A DNA stretch of 56,444 nt from an uncultured Barnesiella sp. (GTDB lineage: Bacteria; Bacteroidota; Bacteroidia; Bacteroidales; Barnesiellaceae). Location: NCBI GenBank assembly GCA_944320015.1, contig CALUFO010000015.1, positions 1 through 56,444 on the forward strand. Direction: 5' to 3'. Below the pieces are notes generated by a model. The model was not told the DNA's origin and searched no databases. It worked only from the letters and a program-made list of their open reading frames with translations. Of the stretch, positions 9,086-21,341 are shown piece by piece (the stretch's first letter is position 1; each line of letters begins with the position of its first letter). A program made the position numbers and the translations under genes.

Positions 9086-10078
9086 ATGGAACGTTCACCT
9101 GCCCCGACCATACAAAAAAGACGCATCGACAGCATCGACCTGTTCAAAGGAATAGCGATTATCGTCATTGCTTGGAAACACACCATTCACCCTCAATGTC
9201 TCGACCTCGTGAACGTAAGTTCTCTCTTTTTCATCATATCGGGAATCTTCATCAAAGACGAGCCTTTCCTCCCTTTTCTGAGAAAAAAGATTAGAACGAT
9301 ACTCGTTCCCTTTCTCTTTTTCTATCTGCTCTCGTATCTCGCCCGCATCGTCTTTTACATAGGGCATCATCGCACCCTGTGCGGATTTGACTGGGGAATC
9401 CTGTGGGATTTGTTCACAATCTCCGACAAAGCCCACTATCTTTCGGTAAATATTCCGCTCTGGTTTCTCGTATGCCTCTTTGTCATGGAGATAATCTTTT
9501 GGGGGCTAAACCGCATATTGAAGGAGACAAAGGCTCGCACATACGTCCTCTTGACCATTATCGCAGTCCTATACCTATTTTTCGAGACCATCGAGAATTG
9601 GCGCACACCGCTCATGCTCAACACCGCCATCGAGTGTCTCCCCTATTTCATTATGGGAAATCTCTTTGGCCTTGCAATCTCCCATTATCTAATCGAGGCT
9701 ACTCGCCCCCGGTTTTTCATCGCGGTCATTTCGATAGTCTTGTTTACCGCTCTTCAATATTTGCCGTTCGATATTTCGGTGCTTCCTCTTTTCAAATCGC
9801 TCTCTCTGTTCATGGCGCTGCTTGCCATGCTCTCTTATGTCGAAGGAAACCAATCGGTCATCGCCCGTTTTGTACGCACCTTCGGCGAATCGTCCCTACT
9901 CATCATGGGAGTGCATGTAATCATATTGGCTCCCTTGCAACCGATAGCCACTGCTATCACAGGCAGTTCCAACCTATTGGCCGGAGCCATCGCTCTCACC
10001 CTCACCCTGCTCGTCATCTACCTGCTCATACCCGTTGTGAACAAGTATATACCTTGGGCTGTGGGGAAGAAAAAATAG
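9086..10078 (+). CDS. Acyltransferase-3 family integral membrane protein
   Basis: Predicted to move an acyl group (often acetyl) across or onto a surface glycan. The 330 residues are almost wholly hydrophobic with about ten membrane segments. The N-terminus has the family signature: the RIDSIDLFKGIAIIVIAWKH region carries the conserved Asp-hydrophobic-Lys/Arg-Gly and the key histidine (His32). The ATG at 9086 is preferred because the frame upstream runs through the promoter (9034-9066). No sugar-pathway genes are adjacent, so the acceptor is unknown. The gene is convergent with the S41 protease gene, 89 bases away, and I see no clear terminator in that gap. Confidence 0.82.
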   Translation: MERSPAPTIQKRRIDSIDLFKGIAIIVIAWKHTIHPQCLDLVNVSSLFFIISGIFIKDEPFLPFLRKKIRTILVPFLFFYLLSYLARIVFYIGHHRTLCGFDWGILWDLFTISDKAHYLSVNIPLWFLVCLFVMEIIFWGLNRILKETKARTYVLLTIIAVLYLFFETIENWRTPLMLNTAIECLPYFIMGNLFGLAISHYLIEATRPRFFIAVISIVLFTALQYLPFDISVLPLFKSLSLFMALLAMLSYVEGNQSVIARFVRTFGESSLLIMGVHVIILAPLQPIATAITGSSNLLAGAIALTLTLLVIYLLIPVVNKYIPWAVGKKK

Positions 10079-10167
10079 GACCCTGTCCAACCAGCATATA
10101 ACAATGCGAAGTGGGCCGAAGAAGCAAACATGCCCCTCGCCCCGCCTCGTATAAATCAACTTCACGA

Positions 10168-11760
10168 CTACTCCCTCGGTTGTAACAACCGGTTATATTC
10201 GACATCGTCGTTGATAATCTCCATCGCTTTTGTAAACAAAGCATTCTCGGGATTCATAATACGGAAATAGGCCGCCGTGTCGAACATATCGCGGGCAATA
10301 AGCGCCTTCACTTGCAAAGCGATCAACGCACGAGATTTCTGATACTGTTCTTCGTCGTACTTCACTTTTTCGGCCTCGCCCAATTTCAGCAAATCGGCGA
10401 GCATTTCATCGGTCACGACGAAACCCTCGGCAAACTGCTCTATATCCTTATATTGCTTGACAAGCTCTTTGCGATGCTCATCGAGATAGTTCACCGGATA
10501 TTGATTCAATACCCCTTTGGCCAGCAAGTCACGATGAAAATCGGTATAAATCGTCGTATCCAATGGGACAAAGACATCGGGCATAATACCCCCGCCGCCA
10601 TACACCGTGCGTTTATTTTTGAGGGTCTTGAATTGCAGTGAATCGGGAAAGTGAATACTGTCGGTATAGACAAGTTCCCCGTGGTTGAAACGATCGAGCA
10701 ACTCGCGTTCATATGCCTCATGTCCCTTGTCATAAGGTTTCTGTATGCTCCGTCCCGATGGGGTATAATAACGAGCCACCGTGAGGCGTATCATCGATCC
10801 GTCGGGGAACGGGATAGGCCGTTGAACCAGTCCCTTCCCAAAGGTGCGGCGCCCTACAATGACACCCCGATCCCAATCTTGAACGGCTCCCGACAGGATT
10901 TCGCTGGCCGAAGCCGAACTTTCGTCGACCAACAAAACCAACTTGCCCCGTTGGAATAACCCTTGCTTCGTGGCAAAAGCGTCGTCGCGGGGTGAACGGC
11001 GGCCTTCGGTATAAACAATCGACTGGCCATCGCCCAAAAACTCATCGGCCATCGCAATCGCACTGACCAAATATCCTCCTCCGTTTCCCTGCAAATCGAC
11101 AATCAGGTTTTTCATGCCTTTCTTTTTCAGTGATTTAAGTGCGTCGGCAAACTCCTTGTCGGTTGTTGCGGCAAAACGGCTCACCCGTATATAGCCCGTC
11201 TCCTTATCGGCCATATACGAAGCGTCGATGCTGTAAATGGGAATCTTATCGCGTATGATTCGAAATTCAATCGGTTCTTTCACCCCTTTGCGCAGCACGC
11301 TCACCCGCACCTCGGTACCGGCCTCGCCTCGCAAACGCTTCATAATATCGGTATTTTTCATCTTCACCCCGGCGATAACCGTGTCGTTCACCGTGATTAT
11401 GCGGTCGCCCGCCAAAATACCTACTTTCTCCGAAGGGCCTCCCACAATCGTCTGTATCACATACAACGTATCTTTGTTCATATTGAACTGGATACCTATC
11501 CCGCTGAAATTCCCTTGCAACGGTTCGTTCATCTCTTTGGTCTCCTCGGCTGTCGTATAGGTCGAATGCGGGTCGAGTTCATCGAGCATTCCCCGTATGG
11601 CGTCCTCGACCAACTTGTTCTCGTCGACCTCATCGACATAGAGATTCGTAATGGCAAAATCGGCAAGGCTCAACTTGCGCATTCCCTCGCTTTGGCCTTG
11701 TGCCCGCACCTCTCCCGCTATCACCGACAGTAGGAGTGTCACCAACAACAATCGTTTCAT
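10168..11760 (-). CDS. S41-family C-terminal processing protease (CtpA/Tsp-like)
   Basis: Periplasmic serine protease that trims or degrades proteins from the C-terminus. 530 residues: cleavable signal peptide (MKRLLLVTLLLSVIAGEVRA), PDZ domain about residues 85-165, then the S41 core. The catalytic Ser-Lys dyad is visible as Ser284 in SASASE and Lys309 in TFGKG, with Asp295 at the spacing seen in E. coli Tsp (Ser430/Asp441/Lys455). It is the last gene of the minus-strand run parE-coaD-ctp, 13 bases after coaD. The C-terminal ~150 residues are a helical extension typical of the Bacteroidota enzymes. Natural substrates are unknown. Confidence 0.93.
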   Translation of the reverse strand: MKRLLLVTLLLSVIAGEVRAQGQSEGMRKLSLADFAITNLYVDEVDENKLVEDAIRGMLDELDPHSTYTTAEETKEMNEPLQGNFSGIGIQFNMNKDTLYVIQTIVGGPSEKVGILAGDRIITVNDTVIAGVKMKNTDIMKRLRGEAGTEVRVSVLRKGVKEPIEFRIIRDKIPIYSIDASYMADKETGYIRVSRFAATTDKEFADALKSLKKKGMKNLIVDLQGNGGGYLVSAIAMADEFLGDGQSIVYTEGRRSPRDDAFATKQGLFQRGKLVLLVDESSASASEILSGAVQDWDRGVIVGRRTFGKGLVQRPIPFPDGSMIRLTVARYYTPSGRSIQKPYDKGHEAYERELLDRFNHGELVYTDSIHFPDSLQFKTLKNKRTVYGGGGIMPDVFVPLDTTIYTDFHRDLLAKGVLNQYPVNYLDEHRKELVKQYKDIEQFAEGFVVTDEMLADLLKLGEAEKVKYDEEQYQKSRALIALQVKALIARDMFDTAAYFRIMNPENALFTKAMEIINDDVEYNRLLQPRE

Positions 11761-11773
11761 TTCCTGTCCTAAA

Positions 11774-12247
11774 TTATACCAATTTCAAACCCTTGGGAAC
11801 AAACTCCTCCACACTGTGCCCAAACCGTAGAAGTTCCCGCACAATCGTAGAACTGATATGTGTCAATTCGGGTTCGGTAAACAAAATAATGGTTTCCACG
11901 CCCGACAGTTTCCTGTTCACATCGGCAATCGTTTTCTCATACTCAAAATCGTTGACCGACCGAATACCCCGCAAAATAAACCGGGCATTGTACTTTTTCG
12001 CCAAGTCCATGGTCAAACTGTCATACGCCACAACATGTACCCGGGGATTGTCTTGAAAAAATTCCTGCAACATATCCAGCCGCTGCTCTACCGTGAAATA
12101 GGTGCGCTTCGAATCGTTGATACCGATAGCGATTACCACTTCGTCGAGCAGTTCGAGACCCCGGTTCACAATAGACATGTGCCCGATCGTAAAGGGGTCG
12201 AAAGTCCCGGGGAATACGGCTATTCGTTTAGACGAGATTGGTGTCAT
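11774..12247 (-). CDS. coaD: Pantetheine-phosphate adenylyltransferase
   Basis: Fourth step of coenzyme A synthesis: ATP plus 4'-phosphopantetheine gives dephospho-CoA and pyrophosphate; cytoplasmic. At 157 residues it has the normal length. The nucleotidyl-transferase signature [10 protein letters not shown] is near residues 14-23, and the second adenylate contact region contains the [10 protein letters not shown] and [11 protein letters not shown] segments expected of CoaD. The start overlaps the end of parE by 20 bases, so it is probably translationally coupled. The pairing parE-coaD-S41 protease is a common Bacteroidales gene order. Confidence 0.96.
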   Translation of the reverse strand: MTPISSKRIAVFPGTFDPFTIGHMSIVNRGLELLDEVVIAIGINDSKRTYFTVEQRLDMLQEFFQDNPRVHVVAYDSLTMDLAKKYNARFILRGIRSVNDFEYEKTIADVNRKLSGVETIILFTEPELTHISSTIVRELLRFGHSVEEFVPKGLKLV

Positions 12248-14093
12248 CTTCTATAACCAGATTTTGTATAATAAAATTTTGTCGCTCCATGGTATTCTTA
12301 CCCATATAAAATTCGAGCAAATCTTTCACTAAATCTTCCTTGCGCAGCAATACCCGGTCGAGGCGCATATCGGGGCCTATAAATTGCCTGAACTCGTCGG
12401 GCGAAATTTCGCCCAATCCTTTGAAGCGGGTCACTTCGGGGTTCGCGCCGCATTTCTTGATAGCGGCGAGGCGCTCTTCGTCGGTATAGCAATAATAGGT
12501 TTCCTTTTTATTCCGCACCCTGAACAACGGCGTTTGCAAAATATAGACATGACCTTTCTTGATCAAGTCGGGGAAAAATTGCAAAAGGAAAGTTATCATC
12601 AACAAGCGAATGTGCATACCGTCGACATCGGCATCGGTAGCGATAATCACTTTGTTGTACCGAAGCCCCTCGATGCCATCTTCGATATTGAGAGCCGCCT
12701 GCAACAGGTTGAACTCTTCGTTCTCATAAACGACTTTCTGGGTCAACCCATAGGTGTTCAACGGCTTGCCCCGCAGCGAAAACACAGCTTGTGTCTCCAC
12801 ATCACGGATTTTTGTAATCGACCCGCTCGCCGAGTCGCCCTCGGTGATAAAGATACAGCTCTCTTCTTGCCTGTCGCCTTTGGCATCGTTATAATGGATG
12901 CGGCAGTCACGCAGCTTGCGGTTGTTCAAATTGGCCTTCTTGGCACGCTCCCGAGCCAGTTTCGTCACGCCGGCGATAGCTTTTCGCTCTTTCTCCGACG
13001 CCAATATCTTTTTCAACATGACCTCGGCCACATCGCCATGCTTGTGCAAATAGTTATCCAGCTCTTTTTTCATGAAATCGCCGATAAACTTCGCTATCGT
13101 GGGACCCTCGGGTCCCATGTCCTTCGACCCCAGTTTGGTCTTGGTTTGCGACTCGAACACCGGTTCTTCCACCTTGATGCTGATAGCCGCCACCATACCG
13201 TTGCGAATATCGGTGTATTCGAAATTTTTGTTATAAAATTCCTTGATTGTGCGGCTGGCCGCCTCACGGAATGCCGACAAATGGGTACCGCCCTGTGTCG
13301 TGTGCTGCCCGTTCACAAACGAGTAATACTCCTCTCCATACTGATTGCTATGCGTAATAACCACCTCGATATCGGTACCCTTCAAATGGACAATGGGATA
13401 CAGCGGATCGGTAGTCATGTATTCGTTGAGCAAATCGACCAATCCATTGCGGGAATGGAATTTACGCCCGTTCAACAAAATCGTCAACCCGGTGTTCAAG
13501 AACACATAATTTTTAAGAAGCGGTTCGATCAGTTCTTCCCGATAAGCGTAGTTCTTGAAAATCGTCCCATCGGGGGCAAACTGCACCAACGTGCCATTCG
13601 CCTCGTCGGTAGGAATCAACCCGCTTTCCGAGACCGTTTCGCCACAGGCATAGCTCACCGAACTGCTCATGCCGTCGCGGTACGACTGAATGAAAAACGA
13701 CGACGACAAAGCGTTCACCGCCTTAATACCCACTCCGTTCAGCCCCACCGATTTCTTAAACGCCTTCGAGTCGTACTTGCCGCCCGTATTCATTTTAGAC
13801 GAGACATCTTTCACCTTGTCGAGAGGGATACCCCGGCCATAATCTCTTACCGAAACTATCTCGCTCGAAATCTCTACGACAATCTGTTTGCCAAATCCCA
13901 TCATATGCTCATCGAGGGCATTGTCGAGCACCTCTTTCAATAGCACATATATACCGTCATCGGCATGGGAGCCATCGCCCAACTTCCCGATGTACATACC
14001 GGGACGACGACGTATATGTTCTTTCCAATCGAGGGTTTTAATGGCGTCGGAACCATATTCGAGGTCTGTGTGTATATTTGTGTTTTCTTCCAT
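12228..14093 (-). CDS. parE: DNA topoisomerase IV subunit B
   Basis: ATPase subunit of the type IIA enzyme that decatenates daughter chromosomes; partner of ParC, not in this window. 621 residues. The GHKL ATPase part has RRRPGMYIG near 28-36 and GRGIPLD near 110. The TOPRIM part has EGDSASGS, the ParE form; the GyrB gene at 19122 reads EGDSAGGS. It is also followed by FSLRGKPLN, typical of ParE. ATG at 14093. It is the first gene of parE-coaD-ctp, with a TATCTTTG element 41 bases upstream. Confidence 0.94.
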   Translation of the reverse strand: MEENTNIHTDLEYGSDAIKTLDWKEHIRRRPGMYIGKLGDGSHADDGIYVLLKEVLDNALDEHMMGFGKQIVVEISSEIVSVRDYGRGIPLDKVKDVSSKMNTGGKYDSKAFKKSVGLNGVGIKAVNALSSSFFIQSYRDGMSSSVSYACGETVSESGLIPTDEANGTLVQFAPDGTIFKNYAYREELIEPLLKNYVFLNTGLTILLNGRKFHSRNGLVDLLNEYMTTDPLYPIVHLKGTDIEVVITHSNQYGEEYYSFVNGQHTTQGGTHLSAFREAASRTIKEFYNKNFEYTDIRNGMVAAISIKVEEPVFESQTKTKLGSKDMGPEGPTIAKFIGDFMKKELDNYLHKHGDVAEVMLKKILASEKERKAIAGVTKLARERAKKANLNNRKLRDCRIHYNDAKGDRQEESCIFITEGDSASGSITKIRDVETQAVFSLRGKPLNTYGLTQKVVYENEEFNLLQAALNIEDGIEGLRYNKVIIATDADVDGMHIRLLMITFLLQFFPDLIKKGHVYILQTPLFRVRNKKETYYCYTDEERLAAIKKCGANPEVTRFKGLGEISPDEFRQFIGPDMRLDRVLLRKEDLVKDLLEFYMGKNTMERQNFIIQNLVIEDDTNLV

Positions 14094-14133
14094 AAATTTC
14101 TATCGCTCACCGGTTTCATATCGGCTTTCTTCA

Positions 14134-14141
14134 CAAAGATA
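14134..14141 (-). promoter_or_regulatory. -7 element of the parE-coaD-ctp operon
   Basis: TATCTTTG on the minus strand, a perfect -7 consensus 41 bases before the parE ATG. I see no good TTG at the expected distance upstream. Confidence 0.5.
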
Positions 14142-14194
14142 ACGCTAAAAAAAGAGTAAAAAAAGAATATCTCTCTTTTTACCCTGTTTTTAAG

Positions 14195-14243
14195 AAATAA
14201 AAAGGAAGCCCGCACCGCCGATACACCTTGCCGGGCGAGCTCC
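14195..14243 (-). terminator. Probable terminator after rnr
   Basis: On the minus strand an imperfect stem (GGAGCTCGCCCG... with CGGGCTTCC) is followed by TTTTTATTTC. It lies 26 bases beyond the rnr stop. The internal loop lowers confidence. Confidence 0.4.
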
Positions 14244-14268
14244 CTATGTGGTTTTGAGCCTAAGGATT

Positions 14269-16410
14269 CTATTCTTCCGCCAAAGCGAAATCGAGCTGTT
14301 TCCGCTCCAAGTTGGCGCGGGCTACCTTGATGCGGATAGGATCGCCCAAGCGATATATACGATGCTTGCGACGCCCCATGAGGCAATAGTTTTTCTCGTC
14401 AAACTCGTAGTAATCGTCTTCGAGGTCGCGTATCGGCACAAGGCCTTCGCACTTGTTTTCATTGATTTCGACATACAATCCCCATTCGGTGATTCCCGAT
14501 ATGACTCCGTCGTACTCCTCGCCCAACCGCTCGCTCATAAACTCTACCTGCTTGTATTTGATCGAAGCCCGCTCGGCGTTGGCTGCCAGTTGTTCCATAT
14601 CCGACGCATGCTTGCACTCGTCCTCGAGCGATTGCACATTCACGCTGCGGCCTCCTGCCATATAGCGCTCCAGCAACCGGTGTACCATCAAATCGGGGTA
14701 GCGGCGTATCGGCGAGGTGAAATGCGTGTAATAGTCAAACGCCAAACCGTAATGGCCTATATTCACCGTCGTATAGACTGCTTTGGCCATAGCTCGTATG
14801 GCTATGGTTTCCACCAGATTTTCTTCGGGGCGTCCCTGTACCTTGGACAACAAGCTGTTGATGCCTTTCGACAACTCGCTTTTGCTTCCCTCTGTCTTGA
14901 TTTTATAGCCAAATCGGGTGATAAAGGCCGCAAACGACGACATCTTGTCGGGGTCGGGCAGGTCGTGTACCCGGTAAACAAAGGCTTTCGGTTTCTTCCC
15001 GTCTTTGGGATTGCCGATAAACTCGGCGACCGTGCGGTTGGCCAACAGCATAAACTCCTCGATGAGTTTGTTCGCCTCCTTCGACACTTTGAAATAAACG
15101 CTCAAAGGTCTGCCCTGCTCGTCTATTTCAAATTTGACCTCATGCCGGTCGAAGTTGATCGAACCATGTTCAAACCGACGTTTACGCAATTTTTGCGCCA
15201 AATCGTTGAGAGCCAATATTTCTTCTTTATAATCGCCTTCGCCGGTCTCGATGACGGCCTGCGCCTCCTCGTAGGCAAACCTCCTATTGGAGCGTATCAC
15301 CGTGCGGGTGATATGCGACTTCAATACCTCGGCATTGTCGTTCAGCTCGAAAATACACGAGAAGGTCAATTTATCTTCATCGGGGCGCAACGAACAAATT
15401 TCGTTGCACAGCCGCTCGGGCAACATGGGGACGACACGATCCACCAGATATACCGATGTCCCCCGGCTCTCGGCCTCCTTGTCGATAATACTGCCGGGCT
15501 TCACATAATAACTCACGTCGGCAATATGCACTCCCACTTCCCAATGCCCGTTGGACAAGCGGCGAATCGACAAAGCGTCGTCGAAATCCTTGGCGTCTTT
15601 GGGGTCGATCGTGAATGTGGTCACATTCCTGAAATCCTCCCGGGCAGCAATCTCGGCCGGGGTAATCACGTCGGGTATCTTATTGGCCGCCTTTTCCACC
15701 GCGGCGGGATAACGATAGGGCAAGCCAAACTCGGCCAGTATCGCATGAATCTCGGTATTGTTCTCGCCGGCCGGGCCCAAAATATCCACCACCTCGCCGT
15801 ATGGATTGCGGGCGCGGTCGGGCCACTCGGTAATGCGCACGACGGCTTTATCGCCTGTCTTACCGCCTTTGAGCGCGTTCTTGGGGATAAATATATCGTT
15901 AGCCAGTACTTTGTTGTCGGTCAGCAAGAAAGCAAAATGCTTCTGTACCTCGAGCGTCCCTACAAAAGTTTGCTGGTTCTTCTCGATAATCTCGACCACC
16001 TCGCCTTCGGCGTCGTGCCCCCGGCGCTTGGCATAGACCAGCACCCGCACCCGGTCGCCGTCCATGGCGTGCATCGAGTTGCGCTCGGCAATAAATATCG
16101 ATTCGTTCTCGTCGGTAATCACATGATTCTTGCCGTTTGACCGACGCTCAAAACGACCCACGACCTCGGTTCCCCGGCTGTTGGCTTTATACTTGCCGGG
16201 CGAGACCTCGATGAGAAAATTCTGCTCCGCCATACCTTCGAGCAGCTGGAACACCATCTGTTTTTGGGGTGTGGTGGTGGCTCCAACCCCATGTGCGACC
16301 TGTTTATAGTTAAACGCCCGCTTCCTGTCTTGATTGAAGAACTCGACCATCAAGGCCAACATATCTTCTTTTTTGATTCTCTTGGAACCTTTCTTTTTCG
16401 TTTGTTTCAT
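14269..16410 (-). CDS. rnr: Ribonuclease R
   Basis: Processive 3'-5' exoribonuclease that degrades structured RNA and helps in rRNA quality control. 713 residues with the standard order: N-terminal winged helix/cold-shock regions (about 1-225), RNB catalytic domain with the acidic cluster DPKDAKDFDDAL (Asp269, Asp275, Asp277, Asp278), and a C-terminal S1 domain (about 630-713). A basic N-terminus (KKKGSKRIKKED) and an acidic last turn (LAEE) are visible. It lacks the long Lys-rich tail of E. coli RNase R. The gene is alone on the minus strand and divergent from antiporter 2. Confidence 0.95.
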   Translation of the reverse strand: MKQTKKKGSKRIKKEDMLALMVEFFNQDRKRAFNYKQVAHGVGATTTPQKQMVFQLLEGMAEQNFLIEVSPGKYKANSRGTEVVGRFERRSNGKNHVITDENESIFIAERNSMHAMDGDRVRVLVYAKRRGHDAEGEVVEIIEKNQQTFVGTLEVQKHFAFLLTDNKVLANDIFIPKNALKGGKTGDKAVVRITEWPDRARNPYGEVVDILGPAGENNTEIHAILAEFGLPYRYPAAVEKAANKIPDVITPAEIAAREDFRNVTTFTIDPKDAKDFDDALSIRRLSNGHWEVGVHIADVSYYVKPGSIIDKEAESRGTSVYLVDRVVPMLPERLCNEICSLRPDEDKLTFSCIFELNDNAEVLKSHITRTVIRSNRRFAYEEAQAVIETGEGDYKEEILALNDLAQKLRKRRFEHGSINFDRHEVKFEIDEQGRPLSVYFKVSKEANKLIEEFMLLANRTVAEFIGNPKDGKKPKAFVYRVHDLPDPDKMSSFAAFITRFGYKIKTEGSKSELSKGINSLLSKVQGRPEENLVETIAIRAMAKAVYTTVNIGHYGLAFDYYTHFTSPIRRYPDLMVHRLLERYMAGGRSVNVQSLEDECKHASDMEQLAANAERASIKYKQVEFMSERLGEEYDGVISGITEWGLYVEINENKCEGLVPIRDLEDDYYEFDEKNYCLMGRRKHRIYRLGDPIRIKVARANLERKQLDFALAEE

Positions 16411-16526
16411 AATATGGGGGTTTTTTACCGTACTAAAAACTTCTCTCTACAAAGAAAGCAAAATTTCTCGAATAAGCGGCATAGTATGCGAAAATAAAAA
16501 TGCGGGGGAGAATGAGCGGCAGTCCG

Positions 16527-16558
16527 TTTTCCCAATCCACCAAAAATATTTACTTTTG
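16527..16558 (+). promoter_or_regulatory. Promoter of the second antiporter gene
   Basis: TACTTTTG (16551-16558) fits the -7 consensus and lies 19 bases before the ATG at 16578. The upstream TTTT at about 16527 is only a weak -33 candidate. Confidence 0.55.
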
Positions 16559-16577
16559 TATCCTAAAAATAAAAAAC

Positions 16578-18710
16578 ATGGCAGCCCTGATCAACTTTGG
16601 GGAACATCTACCTATCACCAACCCCACTTGGATATTCTTCCTTGTGCTGTGTATCATTCTGTTTGCTCCCATTTTGCTGAACAAATTGAAGATACCACAC
16701 CTCATCGGCATGATTCTGGCGGGGATTCTCATCGGCGAACACGGATTCAACCTATTGGCGAGGGACAGCAGTTTCGAGTTGTTCGGACAAGTGGGGCTTT
16801 TTTATATCATGTTTTTGGCGGGGCTGGAAATGAATATGGAGGATTTCCACGCTATCCGCTGGAAAGCTATCGTATTCGGGATACTCGCCTTTATCATACC
16901 TTTGGTCTTAGGCTTTTTCAGCAATATTTTCGTACTCGAATACGGGGTTGTGTCCTCCATATTGTTGGCCAGCATGTACGCCTCGCACACCCTCATTTCC
17001 TATCCCATTGTCACACGGTACGGCGTGGCCCGGCATCGCTGCGTGAGCATTGCCGTGGGGGCTACCGCCATTACCGACAGCCTCACCCTGCTGGTGCTCG
17101 CCATCATCGGCAGCATGTACAAAGGCGAGGCCGCCGGCAGTTGGTCGTGGTTGGAGTTGATTCTCAAATTCTTGCTGGCCGGGGTTTTCATCGCCTACTC
17201 GTTCCCCCGTATCGGACGGTGGTTCCTACGGAAGTATGAAGACGGCATCGTGCAATTCATTTTCATTTTGGCCATGGTGTTCCTCGCCGCCGGGCTCATG
17301 GAACTGGTCGGCATGGAAGGGATTCTCGGCGCGTTCTTCGCCGGGCTGGTGCTGAACCGGCTCATTCCCACAGTCTCGCCGTTGCGCAACTACCTCGAAT
17401 TTGTGGGCAACGCATTGTTCATACCCTATTTCCTCATCGGCGTGGGCATGATTATCGACATGAAAGTGTTCTTCGGGCACATCGAATCGATGAAGGTTGC
17501 CGGCGTGATGACGGTAATGGCGCTGGGTACAAAATGGATAGCGGCATGGGCCACCCAAAAAATCTACGGCATGAAGAAAATAGAGCGGCAATTGATGTTT
17601 GGCCTGAGCAACGCGCAAGCCGCCGCCACTTTGGCCGCCGTCCTCGTGGGATACAGTATCATTCTGCCCGACGGTAGCCGGTTGCTCAATGAAGATGTGC
17701 TCAACGGGACCATCGTGCTTATCCTCGTCACCTGCGTCATCAGCTCGATAACCACCGATATAGCCGCCCGCAAAATGGCACTGAGCGAATTGCCGCCCGA
17801 CAGTTCGAAATCGAGAGTCGACAACGAGAAAATCCTCATCTCGTTCAGTAACCAGCAGAATGTCAAAAACCTCATTTATTTGGCTTTGCTGGTGAGCAAC
17901 CCCAAGAAAAACAACGGACTGGTGGGTCTGCATGTCATGTATGACAACTGCACCGAAGAAGACCGCCAGCGCGGGAAGATGTTGTTGCGGCAAGCACAGG
18001 AAATCGCGGCAAAAGCCGATGTGACCCTGCAAACCCAAAACCGACTTGCCACTAACTTATCGAACGGAATACTCCATGCCTCGAAAGAAAACGACGTGTC
18101 GGAAATCATCGTCGGGTTACACATACGAGCCACCCAAGACGAGTCGTTCTTCGGCCCTGTCCTTCTGAACCTGTTGAACAAGATGGACCGGCAAATCATG
18201 ATACTCCACGCCATTACGCCCATCGACCGGGTGCGCAACATTCATGTCGCCATTCCCAAAAACGCCGAGTATGAAGCCGGATTCTACCGTTGGCTGGAAC
18301 GTATCGCCCGAATGGGACAAAACACAAACTCCCGGATTTTCTGGCATGGCCACCCCCAAACCCTCTCTTTAATACAGTCTTACCTGCAACATTACCACAC
18401 GGGAGTAGTACGGGAAATGTGCGAGACCGACGGCGGGAACGAGTTGAAACGCCTATCGACCATTATGCAACCCGACGACCTCATGGTCATTATCATGGCT
18501 CGTCACGGATCTGTTTCATTCCGTCCCTCTCTCGAACATGTCCCGCATCAAATCAATGCCTACTATACCGAGAAGAACTTCATACTTCTTTTCCCCGACA
18601 GCTATGCCCGCACTTCGTCGGAACTCACTTTCGTCGAGCTACACGGCACACGAGGTACATACGAAAAGAAAAAAAGGTGGTTCAATTTCCTGTGGGAAAA
18701 GAAAGAATAA
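16578..18710 (+). CDS. CPA2-type cation:proton antiporter with USP-like C-terminal half (paralogue 2)
   Basis: Full-length paralogue of the protein at 1380-3533, 710 residues. The ATG at 16578 is chosen because it gives the same N-terminus as paralogue 1 and lies just downstream of the promoter; the frame extending upstream to 16500 crosses that promoter. The membrane half (about 15-410) shares KIPHLIGMILAG, ARDSSFELFG, ASMYASHTLI, LEFVGNALFIPYFLIGVGM and FGLSNAQAAATLAA with paralogue 1. This copy keeps Asp167 in TAITDSL, the acidic residue expected at the ion site, so it is the better candidate for a working exchanger. Residues 420-700 resemble two universal-stress modules. It is monocistronic and divergent from rnr. 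Confidence 0.9.
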   Translation: MAALINFGEHLPITNPTWIFFLVLCIILFAPILLNKLKIPHLIGMILAGILIGEHGFNLLARDSSFELFGQVGLFYIMFLAGLEMNMEDFHAIRWKAIVFGILAFIIPLVLGFFSNIFVLEYGVVSSILLASMYASHTLISYPIVTRYGVARHRCVSIAVGATAITDSLTLLVLAIIGSMYKGEAAGSWSWLELILKFLLAGVFIAYSFPRIGRWFLRKYEDGIVQFIFILAMVFLAAGLMELVGMEGILGAFFAGLVLNRLIPTVSPLRNYLEFVGNALFIPYFLIGVGMIIDMKVFFGHIESMKVAGVMTVMALGTKWIAAWATQKIYGMKKIERQLMFGLSNAQAAATLAAVLVGYSIILPDGSRLLNEDVLNGTIVLILVTCVISSITTDIAARKMALSELPPDSSKSRVDNEKILISFSNQQNVKNLIYLALLVSNPKKNNGLVGLHVMYDNCTEEDRQRGKMLLRQAQEIAAKADVTLQTQNRLATNLSNGILHASKENDVSEIIVGLHIRATQDESFFGPVLLNLLNKMDRQIMILHAITPIDRVRNIHVAIPKNAEYEAGFYRWLERIARMGQNTNSRIFWHGHPQTLSLIQSYLQHYHTGVVREMCETDGGNELKRLSTIMQPDDLMVIIMARHGSVSFRPSLEHVPHQINAYYTEKNFILLFPDSYARTSSELTFVELHGTRGTYEKKKRWFNFLWEKKE

Positions 18711-18736
18711 ATCGATCTGCCCTTGCCATCGGAGGC

Positions 18737-19006
18737 TCAAACAATCATCAGCAGCCCGAAACCCATACCCAAATAGAGAAACATCGTGATCAACGACCAC
18801 GCAAAACGTGCTTTTACAAAGGGTTCGCCCGTCGACCGGCACCGCCCCGGATAACGCAATACCCCGGCCATGGGTATGACAAACAGCACCGCCATAGCTC
18901 CTTGCAGCCAAGCCACTCCGAAATATACCCCCAGCAAAAATATCCCGAAAATAAAAAATGCCGCCAACTCCATGTAGCCCAAACTGTTCAACGCTTTCCG
19001 TTCCAT
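18737..19006 (-). CDS. Small membrane protein of unknown function
   Basis: An 89-residue frame starting MERKALNSLGYMELAAFF. I recognise no family. Three hydrophobic stretches are visible (about 10-28, 31-48 and 68-88), so it is probably an integral membrane protein with a short basic loop (RYPGRCRSTGEP) between the second and third. The ATG at 19006 is favoured over one 24 bases upstream because AAAGAGAG precedes it. It lies beyond the gyrB terminator on the same strand and ends 26 bases from the converging antiporter gene. The coding call rests on length, the ribosome-binding site and hydrophobic pattern only. Confidence 0.5.
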   Translation of the reverse strand: MERKALNSLGYMELAAFFIFGIFLLGVYFGVAWLQGAMAVLFVIPMAGVLRYPGRCRSTGEPFVKARFAWSLITMFLYLGMGFGLLMIV

Positions 19007-19074
19007 AACTCTCTTTTTGCAGCCCTGCACAACCGGCTCGGCTGTCGCCTCGCTTTCGTTATTATTTAAACAAC

Positions 19075-19101
19075 GTCAGCCCGATAAAACACCGGGCTGA
19101 C
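19075..19101 (-). terminator. Terminator after gyrB
   Basis: Perfect 9-bp stem GTCAGCCCG / CGGGCTGAC with a 9-base loop, 21 bases past the gyrB stop. On the minus strand it is followed by GTTGTTTAAATAAT. Confidence 0.6.
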
Positions 19102-19121
19102 TGGAATAAACTCATTCTACA

Positions 19122-21113
<1,992 letters not shown>

Positions 21114-21190
21114 CTATGCCTGCCAACTCGCAGGATACCAATTAGAAACATTTCAATCGCAGCGTAAACCGCCACTTTTCCACCAACAAA

Positions 21191-21198
21191 CAAAAATA
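21191..21198 (-). promoter_or_regulatory. -7 element upstream of gyrB
   Basis: TATTTTTG on the minus strand, 114 bases before the gyrB ATG. No well-spaced TTG is seen upstream. The 264-base gap 21078-21341 between the gyrB start and the TM2 gene holds nothing else I can recognise. Confidence 0.4.
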
Positions 21199-21341
21199 CA
21201 AAAAAAAGTTGGATTGACGAAACATCAAGTCAAGAAATCGCACCATACAAATTATGGAGCAAATTATGGACACAATAGAAGTCCGCAAGGGGCTTCACCA
21301 GCGTCGACGGGAAAGGAGATAGACCATCCTACACTTTAACT

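Noticed and set aside
14248-16140. 630-codon plus-strand frame opposite rnr
   Set aside because: Antisense shadow of RNase R. A similar frame opposite parE (12384-13943) was rejected for the same reason.
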